Position numbers and translations under genes: made by a program
Origin: Streptomyces sp. NBC_01224
GTDB lineage: Bacteria; Actinomycetota; Actinomycetes; Streptomycetales; Streptomycetaceae
Direction: 5' to 3'
Length of the DNA stretch: 64,000 nt
NCBI RefSeq assembly: GCF_036002945.1
Contig: NZ_CP108529.1
Location: forward strand, 4,707,001-4,771,000
In this document: positions 34,832 to 42,273 of the stretch, in pieces
Position numbering within the stretch: position 1 is the first letter of the stretch
Layout: each line of letters opens with the position of its first letter
The notes under the pieces: generated by a model
Databases searched by the model: none
What the model saw: the letters and a program-made list of their open reading frames with translations, nothing else
What the model was told of the DNA's origin: nothing

Positions 34832-35242
34832 ATGGCCACTCATGCAGCGATGCCGACCCGTGGACGGGCCGGGGCCGGGACACGTGAACGTCGGCACAGC
34901 GCCCGCGCCTGGGCCATACCCGTCACGCTGGGCGCGGCGTACGGCCTCTACGCCTCGTTCATCCTCCGCAACAACGGCGCGAGCGGCGGCCGGCAGTTCT
35001 GGTACGGCCTGATCTGCGCGGTGGTGCTCGCCGTCCTCTGTTTCGTGCTGGGCCGGATCCAGCACACCATGATTCCCCTGGTGCGGGCGGTGGCGTACGG
35101 CGCGCTGACAGCCGCGGCGATCGGCCTGCTGGTCGGGCTGACCGATTCGAGCGTGCTGCGGTCCTCCGCGCTGGGACTTGCGGTCGGCCTCGGGATGTTC
35201 ATCACCACCTTCTACATCTTCTACACGCGAGAGAAGACGTGA
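34832..35242 (+). CDS. small integral membrane protein
   Basis: Protein of 136 aa. A basic N-terminus (MPTRGRAGAGTRERRHSARA) precedes four hydrophobic segments: AIPVTLGAAYGLYASFIL, FWYGLICAVVLAVLCFVLG, LVRAVAYGALTAAAIGLLVGL and SALGLAVGLGMFITTFYIFY. The ATG at 34832 has AAGGAG 9 nt upstream. It diverges from the membrane protein at 34712. No family function is known to me. Confidence 0.75.
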   Translation: MATHAAMPTRGRAGAGTRERRHSARAWAIPVTLGAAYGLYASFILRNNGASGGRQFWYGLICAVVLAVLCFVLGRIQHTMIPLVRAVAYGALTAAAIGLLVGLTDSSVLRSSALGLAVGLGMFITTFYIFYTREKT

Positions 35243-35436
35243 GCGCGTCTCCCGTCGCATCCTTGACCTTCTCCGTAGGGGGAAGTCCCAGCATCATCGG
35301 TGCCGGGGCTTCCCCCTCGGCATGAGCAGGTACGGGGGTGCGAGGAGGTACGGGGTGGAGCGCGAGGTGGCACGGGCGGAGTGCGAGGAGAGTGCCTCGC
35401 TGACGGTGTCCCGCGCCGGGCGGGCCGCGCCGACAT
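35243..35436. other. non-coding gap with inverted repeat
   Basis: GGGGGAAG (35278-35285) and CTTCCCCC (35309-35316) form an 8-bp inverted repeat that may end the upstream membrane-protein message. A 38-codon frame from ATG 35322 to a stop at 35438 (MSRYGGARRYGVEREVARAE) is open and ends right before the next terminator, but it has no recognisable family and I do not call it a gene. Confidence 0.35.
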
Positions 35437-35471
35437 GAGGACGGGCCCGCACAGGGCGCGGGCCCGTCCTC
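35437..35471. terminator. bidirectional terminator before the universal stress protein gene
   Basis: GAGGACGGGCCCGC and GCGGGCCCGTCCTC form a perfect 14-bp stem with a 7-nt loop, downstream of the convergent stress-protein gene. Confidence 0.85.
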
Positions 35472-35493
35472 GTCTGCCACGCGGTTGCGGTCT

Positions 35494-35916
35494 TCAGTCG
35501 CGCACGACCGTCACCGGGCACGGTGCGTGCTGGGTGACATGGAGGCTGACCGAGCCGAGCAGGGTCGCCTTGAATCCGCTGTAGCCACGAGCCCCGACGA
35601 CCAGCAGGTTCGCGCCCTTGGCGCGTTCCAGCAGGGACTGGGCCGGGTTGCCGATCACCACGACCTTGCTGACCGCGGCCGCGCCCTCGGCGCCCAGGGC
35701 CTCCTCCAGTGCCTCGGTGAGGGACACGGTCGCCACCGCCTGCGGGTCGAAGTCCTCCGGCATGCCCGGCATCATGGACGCCCAGCTGGTCGCGGGGTAC
35801 TCCCAGCTGTTGACGGCCTCCACCGTGTCACCGGTCAGTTCCGCCTGGCGTACGGCCCAGTGCAGTGCCTTGATCGACGACTCGGAGCCGTCAACGCCCA
35901 CCACGATCCTGCCCAT
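35494..35916 (-). CDS. universal stress protein
   Basis: UspA-fold protein of 140 aa. N-terminal strand GRIVVGVDGSESSIKALHWA; the ATP-binding pattern G-x2-G-x9-G-(S/T) is present in GARGYSGFKATLLGSVS near the C-terminus, so it is of the nucleotide-binding class. It is a single-domain copy (many actinobacterial Usps are tandem). ATG 35916 has GGAGG 6 nt upstream. Expected to be induced under stress or low oxygen; the promoter could not be assigned. Confidence 0.9.
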   Translation of the reverse strand: MGRIVVGVDGSESSIKALHWAVRQAELTGDTVEAVNSWEYPATSWASMMPGMPEDFDPQAVATVSLTEALEEALGAEGAAAVSKVVVIGNPAQSLLERAKGANLLVVGARGYSGFKATLLGSVSLHVTQHAPCPVTVVRD

Positions 35917-36035
35917 CTCTGCCTCCAGCTCGGTTCGGCTCAGTGCGCAGAGGCGTCGTGCGAGAAAACCCCGCACGACGCATCTTTCGGATCAACTCTA
36001 ATCAAACCGGACAGGACTTCGGGCGGCGGGTCCCC

Positions 36036-36698
36036 TCAGTCCAGCCGGAGGTCGGCGAGTTGCTGCTCGAACGGCACGACCTCGTCGTCGAGCCCGAGCA
36101 CCCTCGACGCCCCGGAGGCCGCCCGGCCACCCGTGATCATGGTCGCGAGCTCGCCGCCCGCACGCCGGATGCGGGACGGCAGGCCGTCCGTGTACTCGTC
36201 GCCGGACGAGCCCCAGTCCTCCGATGCCGCGTACACGGAGGTCGGTACGACGGTGGCCCGCAGGTAGGCGAAGAGCGGACGCATCGCGTGTTCCAGGACG
36301 AGGGAGTGGCGGGCGGTGCCGCCCGTCGCCGCGATGACGACGGGCTTGCCGGTCAGCGCCGTGTTGTCGATCAGGTCGAAGAACGACTTGAACAGCCCGC
36401 TGTACGAGGCGGTGAAGACAGGCGAGACGGCGATCAATCCGTCCGCCTCCGTCACCTCCTTGATCGCCGCGTCCAGGGTGCTGGGCGGGAACCCGGTGAC
36501 CAGGTGGTTGGCGATGTCGACGGCCAGGTCGCGCAGGTCGATCACCCGGACCTCGACCGTGCGGTCCTGCTCGGCCATCAGGCGCTCGCGGGCGGCGCCG
36601 GCCAGCCGCTCGGCCAGCAGCCGGGTCGACGAGGGGCTGCTGAGCCCGGCCGACACGGCGACGATCCTCAGCGGCTCGGTGGCGAACACGGTGGACAC
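36036..36698 (-). CDS. NADPH-dependent FMN reductase (CE1759-like)
   Basis: Flavodoxin-like FMN reductase of 220 aa. Phosphate-binding loop SAGLSSPSSTRLLAERL at the N-terminus, SPVFTASYSGLFKSFFDLID in the centre, ATGGTARHSLVLEHAMRPLF in the second half. The GTG at 36698 sits five bases after the stop of the flavin oxidoreductase gene, with AAGGAGG inside the end of that gene, so the two are co-translated. The pair matches the CE1758/CE1759 arrangement of a luciferase-like monooxygenase and its flavin reductase, here supplying reduced FMN. Confidence 0.9.
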   Translation of the reverse strand: MSTVFATEPLRIVAVSAGLSSPSSTRLLAERLAGAARERLMAEQDRTVEVRVIDLRDLAVDIANHLVTGFPPSTLDAAIKEVTEADGLIAVSPVFTASYSGLFKSFFDLIDNTALTGKPVVIAATGGTARHSLVLEHAMRPLFAYLRATVVPTSVYAASEDWGSSGDEYTDGLPSRIRRAGGELATMITGGRAASGASRVLGLDDEVVPFEQQLADLRLD

Positions 36699-36703
36699 GG
36701 TGG

Positions 36704-37792
36704 TCAGGCCTCCTTCGTGGCCGCGCGGGCGGCGACGGCCGGGTGTACGGGGGCGGAGTCCGGGACTCCGGCAGGCCGCAGGTTGGCGAACTCCTTGCGC
36801 AGCACCGGGACGACCTCCTCGCCGAGGATGTCGAGCTGCTCCAGGACCGTCTTCAGCGGCAGCCCCGCGTGGTCCATCAGGAACAGCTGGCGCTGGTAGT
36901 CGCCGACAGCATCCCGGAAGGACAGGGTCCGCTCGATGACCTCCTGCGGGGAGCCGACGGTCAGCGGCGTCTGCCGGGAGAAGTCCTCCAGGGAGGGGCC
37001 GTGCCCGTAGACCGGTGCGTTGTCGAAGTATGGGCGGAACTCCCGTACCGCGTCCTGCGAGTTCTTCCGCATGAACACCTGGCCGCCGAGGCCGACGATG
37101 GCCTGCTCGGCGGTGCCGTGTCCGTAGTGCGCGTACCGCTGCCGGTAGAGGTTCACCATCTTCTTGGTGTGCTCGATGGGCCAGAAGATGTTGTTGTGGA
37201 AGAAGCCGTCCCCGTAGTACGCGGCCTGCTCCGCGATCTCCGGGGAGCGGATGGACCCGTGCCAGACGAACGGCGGGACGCCGTCCAGCGGGCGCGGGGT
37301 CGCGGTGAAGGACTGCAGCGGCGTACGGAACTTGCCCTCCCAGTCGACGACGTCCTCGCGCCACAGCTTGTGCAGCAGGGCGTAGTTCTCGATGGCGAGC
37401 GGGATGCCCTGGCGGATGTCCTTGCCGAACCAGGGGTAGACCGGTCCGGTGTTGCCGCGGCCCATCATCAGGTCGACGCGGCCGTCCGCGAGGTGCTGGA
37501 GCGTCGCGTAGTCCTCGGCAATCTTCACCGGGTCGTTGGTGGTGATCAGCGTCGTGGACGTGGACAGGATGATGTGGTCGGTGCGGGCGGCGATGTAGCC
37601 GAGCGTGGTCGTCGGCGAGGACGGGACGAACGGCGGGTTGTGGTGCTCACCGGTCGCGAAGACGTCCAGCCCGACCTCCTCGGCCTTCTGGGCGATGGCG
37701 ATGGTGGCCTTGATCCGCTCGTGCTCGCTCGGTGTCCTGCCGGTCGTCGGGTCGGTGGTGACGTCTCCGACGGTGAAGATCCCGAACTCCAT
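36704..37792 (-). CDS. LLM class flavin-dependent oxidoreductase (CE1758-like)
   Basis: Luciferase-like monooxygenase of 362 aa, a TIM barrel that uses FMNH2 and oxygen. Signature strands are MEFGIFTVGDV, DVFATGEHHNPPFVPSSP, LSTSTTLITTNDPVKIAEDYATLQHLADGR-like core (residues about 75-105) and DLMMGRGNTGPVYPWFG. Substrate unknown. It is the first gene of a two-gene operon with the FMN reductase; an AT-rich repeat region precedes it. Confidence 0.9.
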   Translation of the reverse strand: MEFGIFTVGDVTTDPTTGRTPSEHERIKATIAIAQKAEEVGLDVFATGEHHNPPFVPSSPTTTLGYIAARTDHIILSTSTTLITTNDPVKIAEDYATLQHLADGRVDLMMGRGNTGPVYPWFGKDIRQGIPLAIENYALLHKLWREDVVDWEGKFRTPLQSFTATPRPLDGVPPFVWHGSIRSPEIAEQAAYYGDGFFHNNIFWPIEHTKKMVNLYRQRYAHYGHGTAEQAIVGLGGQVFMRKNSQDAVREFRPYFDNAPVYGHGPSLEDFSRQTPLTVGSPQEVIERTLSFRDAVGDYQRQLFLMDHAGLPLKTVLEQLDILGEEVVPVLRKEFANLRPAGVPDSAPVHPAVAARAATKEA

Positions 37793-37810
37793 GGCGCCCG
37801 CCTCCAGATT

Positions 37811-37835
37811 TGTTGAACATTGAACTATGTGAACA
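37811..37835 (-). promoter_or_regulatory. repeat-containing promoter region of the LLM operon
   Basis: The 25 bases contain TTGAACA and TTGAACT as adjacent direct repeats and end in GTGAACA. It is the most AT-rich spot of the gap upstream of the flavin oxidoreductase. MarR-type regulators often bind TTGAAC-like repeats near such operons. No regulator gene is adjacent. Confidence 0.35.
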
Positions 37836-37950
37836 CACCCTACAACGGAGCACCCCCCTGACCTATTCCGCCGGGGAGGGGCTGGGGCCGTGCGTACCCT
37901 GGAGAGGTTGCGGAGGCCCGGGCGCGCCTTTGTCGGACGGAGGCAGGACC

Positions 37951-38088
37951 GTGAGCGAGGGCAGCGAGAGCGAGCGCTGGAAGGAGCGCGGCGTGGCCCT
38001 GCGCGTCTTCGTGTACGTCTTCGCCACGCACCTCTTCGCGGGTTTCATCTGGATCCTCTTCTACGTGGGCGAGCACGCCAAGAAGTGA
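37951..38088 (+). CDS. DUF6126 small membrane protein
   Basis: Protein of 45 aa: a charged N-terminus (SEGSESERWKERG), one transmembrane helix (VFVYVFATHLFAGFIWILFYVG) and EHAKK. It matches the DUF6126 pattern. The GTG at 37951 has GGAGG 7 nt upstream. In other Streptomyces loci as I recall them, such proteins sit next to an XRE-type regulator; none is present here, and the following 0.5 kb is decayed sequence. Confidence 0.75.
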   Translation: MSEGSESERWKERGVALRVFVYVFATHLFAGFIWILFYVGEHAKK

Positions 38089-38111
38089 AGTGAGCGGGGC
38101 GGGGTGGGGGC

Positions 38112-38600
38112 ATGGACGGCACCACACGGGCGCGCCTGGACGCAGCGCTCGCGGCGGACGGCATCTGGAGATCTGGAGCGCTCTCTTTGCGCTGGCCAAG
38201 GAGGCGTCGGCCACGCGATGGGCCTGTCGCACGACCCGGATTCGCACCGTTCCTCGGAGCTCTGCTGAACCACAAGACCCTCGGCGGGCGCGCGGCCCTG
38301 GCGCTGGGGCCTGCGAGACGACGATGTCCCTCCTCGGCCGGCCGCCCCGGGCGGCCCGGAAGGATGCGAACCGCCTGCGCACCGCACTGGCCGACATCGA
38401 CGGCCTGGGAGCCGGCGTCCTAGACGCGCCGCTCCCCTCATCGAGGAGCTCCCGACCGGCCACTCCCGCGCCCACCTGTGCCTGCGCCGCTACCGACGCC
38501 GAGTTCGGCGCCCATTGGCGGACGCTCTCGTCGATCACGAGTGCGGGACAGCAGCCGGGTCAGAGCCCCCGGGCGTCTTCCGGACCCGGCCCGGCGAGAT
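38112..38600 (+). pseudogene. decayed small gene with 8-bp tandem duplication
   Basis: Starts as MDGTTRARLDAALAADGIW. ATCTGGAG is duplicated in tandem (38163-38170 and 38171-38178). Removing one copy joins the start to SALFALAKEASA, which now lies in another frame. Later pieces in shifting frames read LLNHKTLGGRAALALG, LRTALADIDGLGAGVLDAPL and IEELPTGHSRAHLCLRRYRR. These look like parts of one small hypothetical protein broken by several indels. No function recognised. Confidence 0.55.
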
Positions 38601-38624
38601 CCGGAAGGCATCCGTGGCTGACGG

Positions 38625-39452
38625 TCATGAACACAGGGGTGGTTTCTCCTTTGCGGGGCGGAACTCGATCGGTTTCAGCCCCGGGGAATCGAACCGCAAC
38701 CTGTCGCCCGTGAGCCGGATGAAGCCGGTCACGATCGTGTGCCGCGCGCTTCCGTCGATGCCGGTCTCCTTCGAGTAGTCACGGACGGTCACCCACCACC
38801 GCCCGTCGAATCCGGTGAAGCGGAGACCGCAGTGAACGATCAGATCGTGCGGATACCAGGATCCCTCCACGGCGTTCGCGGGCGACTGCTCCAGGACCGG
38901 CGGCTTGGCCGGATTCGGAGGAGGCAGGAGAGGACAGTGTCCGCCTCCTGAGACACGGTGGAAGTCCGCCGTCTCCCTCATCGAACCGGACCCCATCTCG
39001 AACCGGGCGACGTCCTTCGACACCAGGGTCATCACTCCGGACACCCGGTCGCCGTACAGGAGGATGGTCCTCGCCAGTTCCGCGTCGGTGGCCCACTTGC
39101 TGCCGTCGAACACCGCGAACTGGAGACCGCAGCTCCGCACCAGGTCATACGGGTAACTCACCCCGATCCGCGCCACAGCCGGCCCCAACTTCAACGGTCG
39201 GTCCGCCGGAGCGGCCGCGACCGACGCGACCGAGTCCGGGGTCCCCGGCCCCGGCTCGGTGGCGCGCAGGCCGAGCCCCGCACCACCTGCGGTCAGCACG
39301 ACTGCGCAGGCCACCGCCGCCCCCCGGCGGCGGGCCCTGACGCGGCGCCCCTTGGCCAGGAGCGTCTCCACACCCGTCGCGCTCCCCGCCGAAACGTCCC
39401 CTTGTGCCAGGTCCCGCAGGCCCCGTCGCAGCTGGTCCTCGTCCTCGGTCAT
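38625..39452 (-). CDS. membrane-anchored partner of the sigma factor, unknown family
   Basis: Protein of 275 aa. A cytoplasmic N-terminus (MTEDEDQLRRGLRDLAQGDV) leads to a basic stretch and one helix (RGAAVACAVVLTAGGAGLGL, about residues 47-66), then an extracytoplasmic domain with two similar halves, each with a Cys followed by a conserved pattern (SYPYDLVRSCGLQFAVFDGSKW and PHDLIVHCGLRFTGFDGRWW). Its ATG overlaps the sigma-factor stop (ATGA, 39449-39452), so it is translationally coupled and is a candidate anti-sigma or sensor. It shows no ZAS motif (HxxxCxxC), so anti-sigma function is inferred from position only. Confidence 0.7.
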   Translation of the reverse strand: MTEDEDQLRRGLRDLAQGDVSAGSATGVETLLAKGRRVRARRRGAAVACAVVLTAGGAGLGLRATEPGPGTPDSVASVAAAPADRPLKLGPAVARIGVSYPYDLVRSCGLQFAVFDGSKWATDAELARTILLYGDRVSGVMTLVSKDVARFEMGSGSMRETADFHRVSGGGHCPLLPPPNPAKPPVLEQSPANAVEGSWYPHDLIVHCGLRFTGFDGRWWVTVRDYSKETGIDGSARHTIVTGFIRLTGDRLRFDSPGLKPIEFRPAKEKPPLCS

Positions 39453-39985
39453 CGCGTACTCCTCTCCGTTCCCGCATAGCCGCTCAGCGCGCCGGCGGCG
39501 CGCAGCCGTTCCAAGGCCCTGTTGGTCCGGCTCTTGACCGTCCCGGGCGAACAGCCGAGCAGCTCGGCCGTCTGGTCCACCGACAGGTCCTCGTAGAAAC
39601 GCAGCACCACTACGGCACGCTGGGCGCGGGGCAGATCCGCCAGCGCGCGCTCCAGCTCCAGGCGCGCCTCGGCGCTGCCCGCCATGTCGTGGCCGCTGGT
39701 CGAACTCTCCGTCTCGGCCCGGACGACCTCCGCATGCCAGCGCCGCCGTCGCCAGGTCGCGTACAGGTTCACGACGACCTTGCGGGCGTACGCCTGAGGC
39801 GACTCCCACACGGCCGCCCGGCCCCACCGCGTATAGACGCGGATCAGGGCGGCCTGCACCAGATCCTCAGCCGTGTGCGGATCACCCGTCAGCAGACGGG
39901 CCGTTCGCAGGAGCGACCCGTGCGACGCCGCCACGAAACCCGCGAACTCCGCATCATGAGCCGAGCTGCCCTGGCGCATCGGCAT
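39449..39985 (-). CDS. ECF sigma factor, SigE family type
   Basis: RNA polymerase sigma factor of 178 aa. Region 2 with AEDLVQAALIRVYTRWGR and AYARKVVVNLYATWRRRRW; region 4 with DLPRAQRAVVVLRFYEDLSVDQTAELLGCSPGTVKSRTNRALERLR. The SigE-family pattern (FAGFVAASHGSLLRTARLLTGD) is clear. Start at ATG 39985; ATG 39979 (two codons later) has better spacing to GGGGGG and is possible. It forms an operon with the coupled membrane protein at 38625. Confidence 0.88.
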   Translation of the reverse strand: MPMRQGSSAHDAEFAGFVAASHGSLLRTARLLTGDPHTAEDLVQAALIRVYTRWGRAAVWESPQAYARKVVVNLYATWRRRRWHAEVVRAETESSTSGHDMAGSAEARLELERALADLPRAQRAVVVLRFYEDLSVDQTAELLGCSPGTVKSRTNRALERLRAAGALSGYAGTERSTR

Positions 39986-40082
39986 TCCCCCCGAGTGTTC
40001 TTACGGCCCGAAGACCCTGACACCCACTCGACAACCTGGCCCTCCCGTCAGGTTCCATCGGATCTGTTCCGGGTCGCCGACC

Positions 40083-40169
40083 CCGTACGGGAACGAGTGG
40101 GGCGTCACCATCGAGGACCCGGACGGCTACTGTCTTGTCCTCTGCGCGCGCGACTGGTCCAGCTCCTGA
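40083..40169 (+). pseudogene. C-terminal remnant of a VOC (glyoxalase) family protein
   Basis: Twenty-eight codons before a stop read PYGNEWGVTIEDPDGYCLVL and CARDWSSS. The DPDGY strand is the usual end of a VOC-domain protein. Nothing upstream in this frame resembles the rest of the fold, so only the 3' end survives, next to the start of the sigma factor on the other strand. Confidence 0.55.
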
Positions 40170-40189
40170 GGGGGCAGGGGAGCCAGGGG

Positions 40190-40527
40190 GCAGGGGGCTC
40201 AGCCCTTGCGCACCTTCCAGAGCCGGCCCGAGCCGGCCACGCTGTTTCGGCGGTGCTCGTGCTCTCCGAGCTGCTGACCAACGCCGGGCAGCACGCCCGT
40301 CTCTCACCGGGGCGGTAGATCGAGACCCGGTTCCGGCCGATGGCCGACGGGGTGCGGATCGAGGTGCACGAGCCTTGGGTGTACAGCCGGAGGAGCGCAG
40401 GCCGGAGTCCGACGAGTGCGGCGGGCGCGGGCTGATCCTTGTCGCCGCCCTGGCGGACCGGTGGGGGCACGGGGCGCGGTGCGGACCCGGGAAGGTGGTG
40501 TGGGCGGAGCTGACGCCCGGCCGATGA
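40190..40527 (+). pseudogene. remnant of an RsbW-like ATP-binding regulator
   Basis: Reading on the + strand, AGHAVSAVLVLSELLTNAGQH contains the N-box of an anti-sigma-type HATPase. It then hits an in-frame TAG (40316-40318) and continues as IETRFRPMADGVRIEVHE. A frame change of about 40380 leads to the C-terminus ESDECGGRGLILVAALADRW and GPGKVVWAELTPGR up to 40527. The N-terminal strand is missing. It is a non-functional copy of a family very common in Streptomyces. Confidence 0.65.
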
Positions 40528-40543
40528 GCCCCGGAAATGGGCC

Positions 40544-40572
40544 GTGACCGCAGGACCGGGTCGCGCTACCAT
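40544..40572 (+). promoter_or_regulatory. promoter of the trpS leader
   Basis: GTGACC (40544-40549) and TACCAT (40567-40572) with a 17-bp spacer resemble a housekeeping sigma promoter. The predicted transcription start falls at or within about two bases of the leader-peptide ATG (40579), so the leader message may be leaderless. Confidence 0.55.
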
Positions 40573-40578
40573 CGGCCC

Positions 40579-40620
40579 ATGACCTCCGTACCGTGCCGAA
40601 ACTGGTGGCGCTCCTTCTAG
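40579..40620 (+). CDS. trpS leader peptide with tandem Trp codons
   Basis: ATG at 40579 to TAG at 40618-40620 encodes MTSVPCRNWWRSF. The two adjacent TGG codons (40603-40608) lie at the start of the 5' arm of hairpin 1:2. Ribosome stalling there when charged tRNA-Trp is scarce would free the downstream antiterminator. No Shine-Dalgarno is visible upstream, and the -10 element places the transcription start next to the ATG. Confidence 0.8.
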   Translation: MTSVPCRNWWRSF

Positions 40621-40675
40621 GAGCGGCCACCTCATCAGCGCGGGACCAGGGCCGTTCGATATGGACGGCCCTTTT
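40604..40675 (+). promoter_or_regulatory. ribosome-mediated transcription attenuator of trpS
   Basis: Three mutually exclusive structures are visible. Hairpin 1:2: GGTGGC-GCTCC (40604-40614) pairs with GGAGC-G-GCCACC (40620-40631), one bulge, overlapping the Trp codons. Antiterminator 2:3: GAGCGGCC (40621-40628) pairs with GGCCGTTC (40650-40657), eight pairs with one G-U. Terminator 3:4: AGGGCCGT (40648-40655) pairs with ACGGCCCT (40665-40672) followed by TTT. The antiterminator uses arms of both other hairpins. This is the classic trp-type attenuator and corresponds to the mechanism reported for the auxiliary trpRS1 gene of S. coelicolor. Confidence 0.85.
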
Positions 40676-40754
40676 CTCTGCCCTCGCACGGGTACGGATG
40701 CCGATCCCGGCGGGCCGTCCTCCACGCAACCAGCACTCGCGAGGAGAGAGCCCC

Positions 40755-41813
40755 ATGAACACAGTCACCGCTACCGCTACCGACCCTGCCCAGTGCCGAA
40801 GTGCCGAACTGGAGGGGCGGATCCGGCAGACCCCCGGCCGGTTCCGGGTGATGACCGGGGACCGGCCCACCGGGCCGCTGCACCTCGGGCACTACTTCGG
40901 CACTCTCCACAACCGCGTCCGGCTCCAGGACCTCGGTGTGGACGTCTTCGTGATCATCGCGGACTACCAGGTGCTCACCGACCGGGATCTCGCCGACCGG
41001 CTCTCCGAGCACATGGAAGGGATGCTGCTGGACTACCTGGCCGTCGGGATCGACCCGGCACGCTCGACGGTCTTCAACCACAGCGCCGTGCCCGCGCTCA
41101 ACCAGCTGATGCTGCCCTTCCTCAGCCTCGTCTCCGTCGCCGAGCTGAACCGCAACCCCACCGTCAAGGACGAGATCGCGCACTCCCGGCAGTCCGCCGT
41201 CAGCGGGCTGATGTTCACCTATCCCGTGCACCAGGCGGCCGACATCCTGTTCTGCAAGGGCAATCTGGTGCCGGTCGGGCAGGACCAGCTGCCGCACCTC
41301 GAAGTGACGCGGACCGTCGCCCGACGCTTCAACGAGCGGTACGGGGTGGTCTTCCCGGAGCCGGACGCGCTGCTCTCCGCCGCGCCGCTCCTGCTCGGTA
41401 CCGACGGCACCAAGATGAGCAAGAGCCGGGGCAATTCCATCGCGCTCGGCGCCACCGCCGACGAGACGGCGCGCCTGATCCGTGGGGCGAAGACGGACGC
41501 CGAGCGGCACATCACGTACGAACCGGAGTCCCGCCCCGGGGTGTCCTCGCTCGTGCTGCTCGCCGCGCTCTGTCTGGACCGCGATCCGCACGCCGTGGCC
41601 GACGAGATCGGCGGCGGGGGCGCGGCCGCCCTCAAACGGACGGTGACCGATGCCGTCAACAGCCGGATGGCACCGATCCGGGCCCGGCGCACCGAGTACG
41701 CGCAGGACATGGCGTACGTGCGGTCGGTGCTCCGGGCCGGGAACGAGCGGGCCAACGAGATCGCCGAGGCGACGCTGGGCGAGGTACGGGGGGTGATGGG
41801 AGGCGTGCTGTAG
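40755..41813 (+). CDS. trpS: tryptophanyl-tRNA synthetase, auxiliary type
   Basis: Class I synthetase of 352 aa charging tRNA-Trp. HIGH motif as HLGH in RPTGPLHLGHYFGTLHNRV; KMSKS in LGTDGTKMSKSRGNS. The GDRPTGPLHLGHYFG form, with YFGTLHNRVRLQDLG, is that of the divergent TrpRS branch that includes indolmycin-resistant auxiliary enzymes of Streptomyces. A main trpS would be expected elsewhere in the genome. ATG 40755 has GGAGAG 7 nt upstream. Expression is controlled by the attenuator at 40579-40675. It is an intact gene surrounded by gene remnants. Confidence 0.92.
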   Translation: MNTVTATATDPAQCRSAELEGRIRQTPGRFRVMTGDRPTGPLHLGHYFGTLHNRVRLQDLGVDVFVIIADYQVLTDRDLADRLSEHMEGMLLDYLAVGIDPARSTVFNHSAVPALNQLMLPFLSLVSVAELNRNPTVKDEIAHSRQSAVSGLMFTYPVHQAADILFCKGNLVPVGQDQLPHLEVTRTVARRFNERYGVVFPEPDALLSAAPLLLGTDGTKMSKSRGNSIALGATADETARLIRGAKTDAERHITYEPESRPGVSSLVLLAALCLDRDPHAVADEIGGGGAAALKRTVTDAVNSRMAPIRARRTEYAQDMAYVRSVLRAGNERANEIAEATLGEVRGVMGGVL

Positions 41814-41829
41814 GCCGGGCTGCCGGTCG

Positions 41830-41985
41830 GTCCGCGGTCGGCCGGGCGCTCCGTGCCGCCACGTCCAGGATCAGTGCCGCGATGTTCCAGGCGTCGTCCG
41901 CGCCGCTGTGGTGGCGGCCCTCCAGGGGAAGTGCCGCGATTCGCAAGGCCTGGGCCATGCCGGGGCGTTCGCACAGGCCGTGGGC
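41830..41985 (-). pseudogene. C-terminal remnant of a DEDDh 3'-5' exonuclease
   Basis: On the - strand the frame reads GLCERPGMAQALRIAALPLE then GRHHSGADDAWNIAALILDV. The H-S-G-A-D-D segment is the ExoIII motif of KapD/ERI1-like exonucleases. The N-terminal ExoI and ExoII motifs are absent; upstream lies a TetR remnant. Confidence 0.55.
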
Positions 41986-42009
41986 GGCGGTGACTCGACC
42001 AGCAGCCTG

Positions 42010-42240
42010 CTCAGCAAGCGTGCGTCAGTGCGGCGAAGAGGCCGTCGATGCTGCCGAAGCGGTGGTGGAGGCTGCCTTGACCGACCCCCGTCGGCCCGGG
42101 TCACCGCGCCGACGGTGATGCCCCGCTCGCCCTCGGCGGCGCAGACGCGCAGCGCGGCGTCGAGGAGCAACTCGGCGTGCACCGAGCTGCGTTGCTGTTT
42201 CGGGCTGATCGGCTTCCGTTCTGGTTCCTGGAGTAGATTT
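42010..42240 (-). pseudogene. frameshifted TetR-type regulator remnant
   Basis: On the - strand, SPKQQRSSVHAELLLDAALR and VCAAEGERGITVGAVTRA form the first part of a TetR DNA-binding domain. The recognition helix is in another frame, GVGQGSLHHRFGSIDGLFAA followed by a stop, the shift falling at a GGGGGT run. The ligand-binding domain is missing; the exonuclease remnant follows. Confidence 0.6.
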
Positions 42241-42273
42241 CTAGAAAAAGATTCCGAATCCAACGGGGCTGAC

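Noticed and set aside
23786..34890. CACGTG-containing sites other than 5061 and 23024 as further parS sites
   Set aside because: Sequences such as GACACGTGAACG (around 34880) match only the central hexamer and lack the TTTC/GAAA arms.
35322..35438. 38-codon frame before the stress-protein terminator
   Set aside because: No known family and no strong ribosome-binding site; too weak to call.
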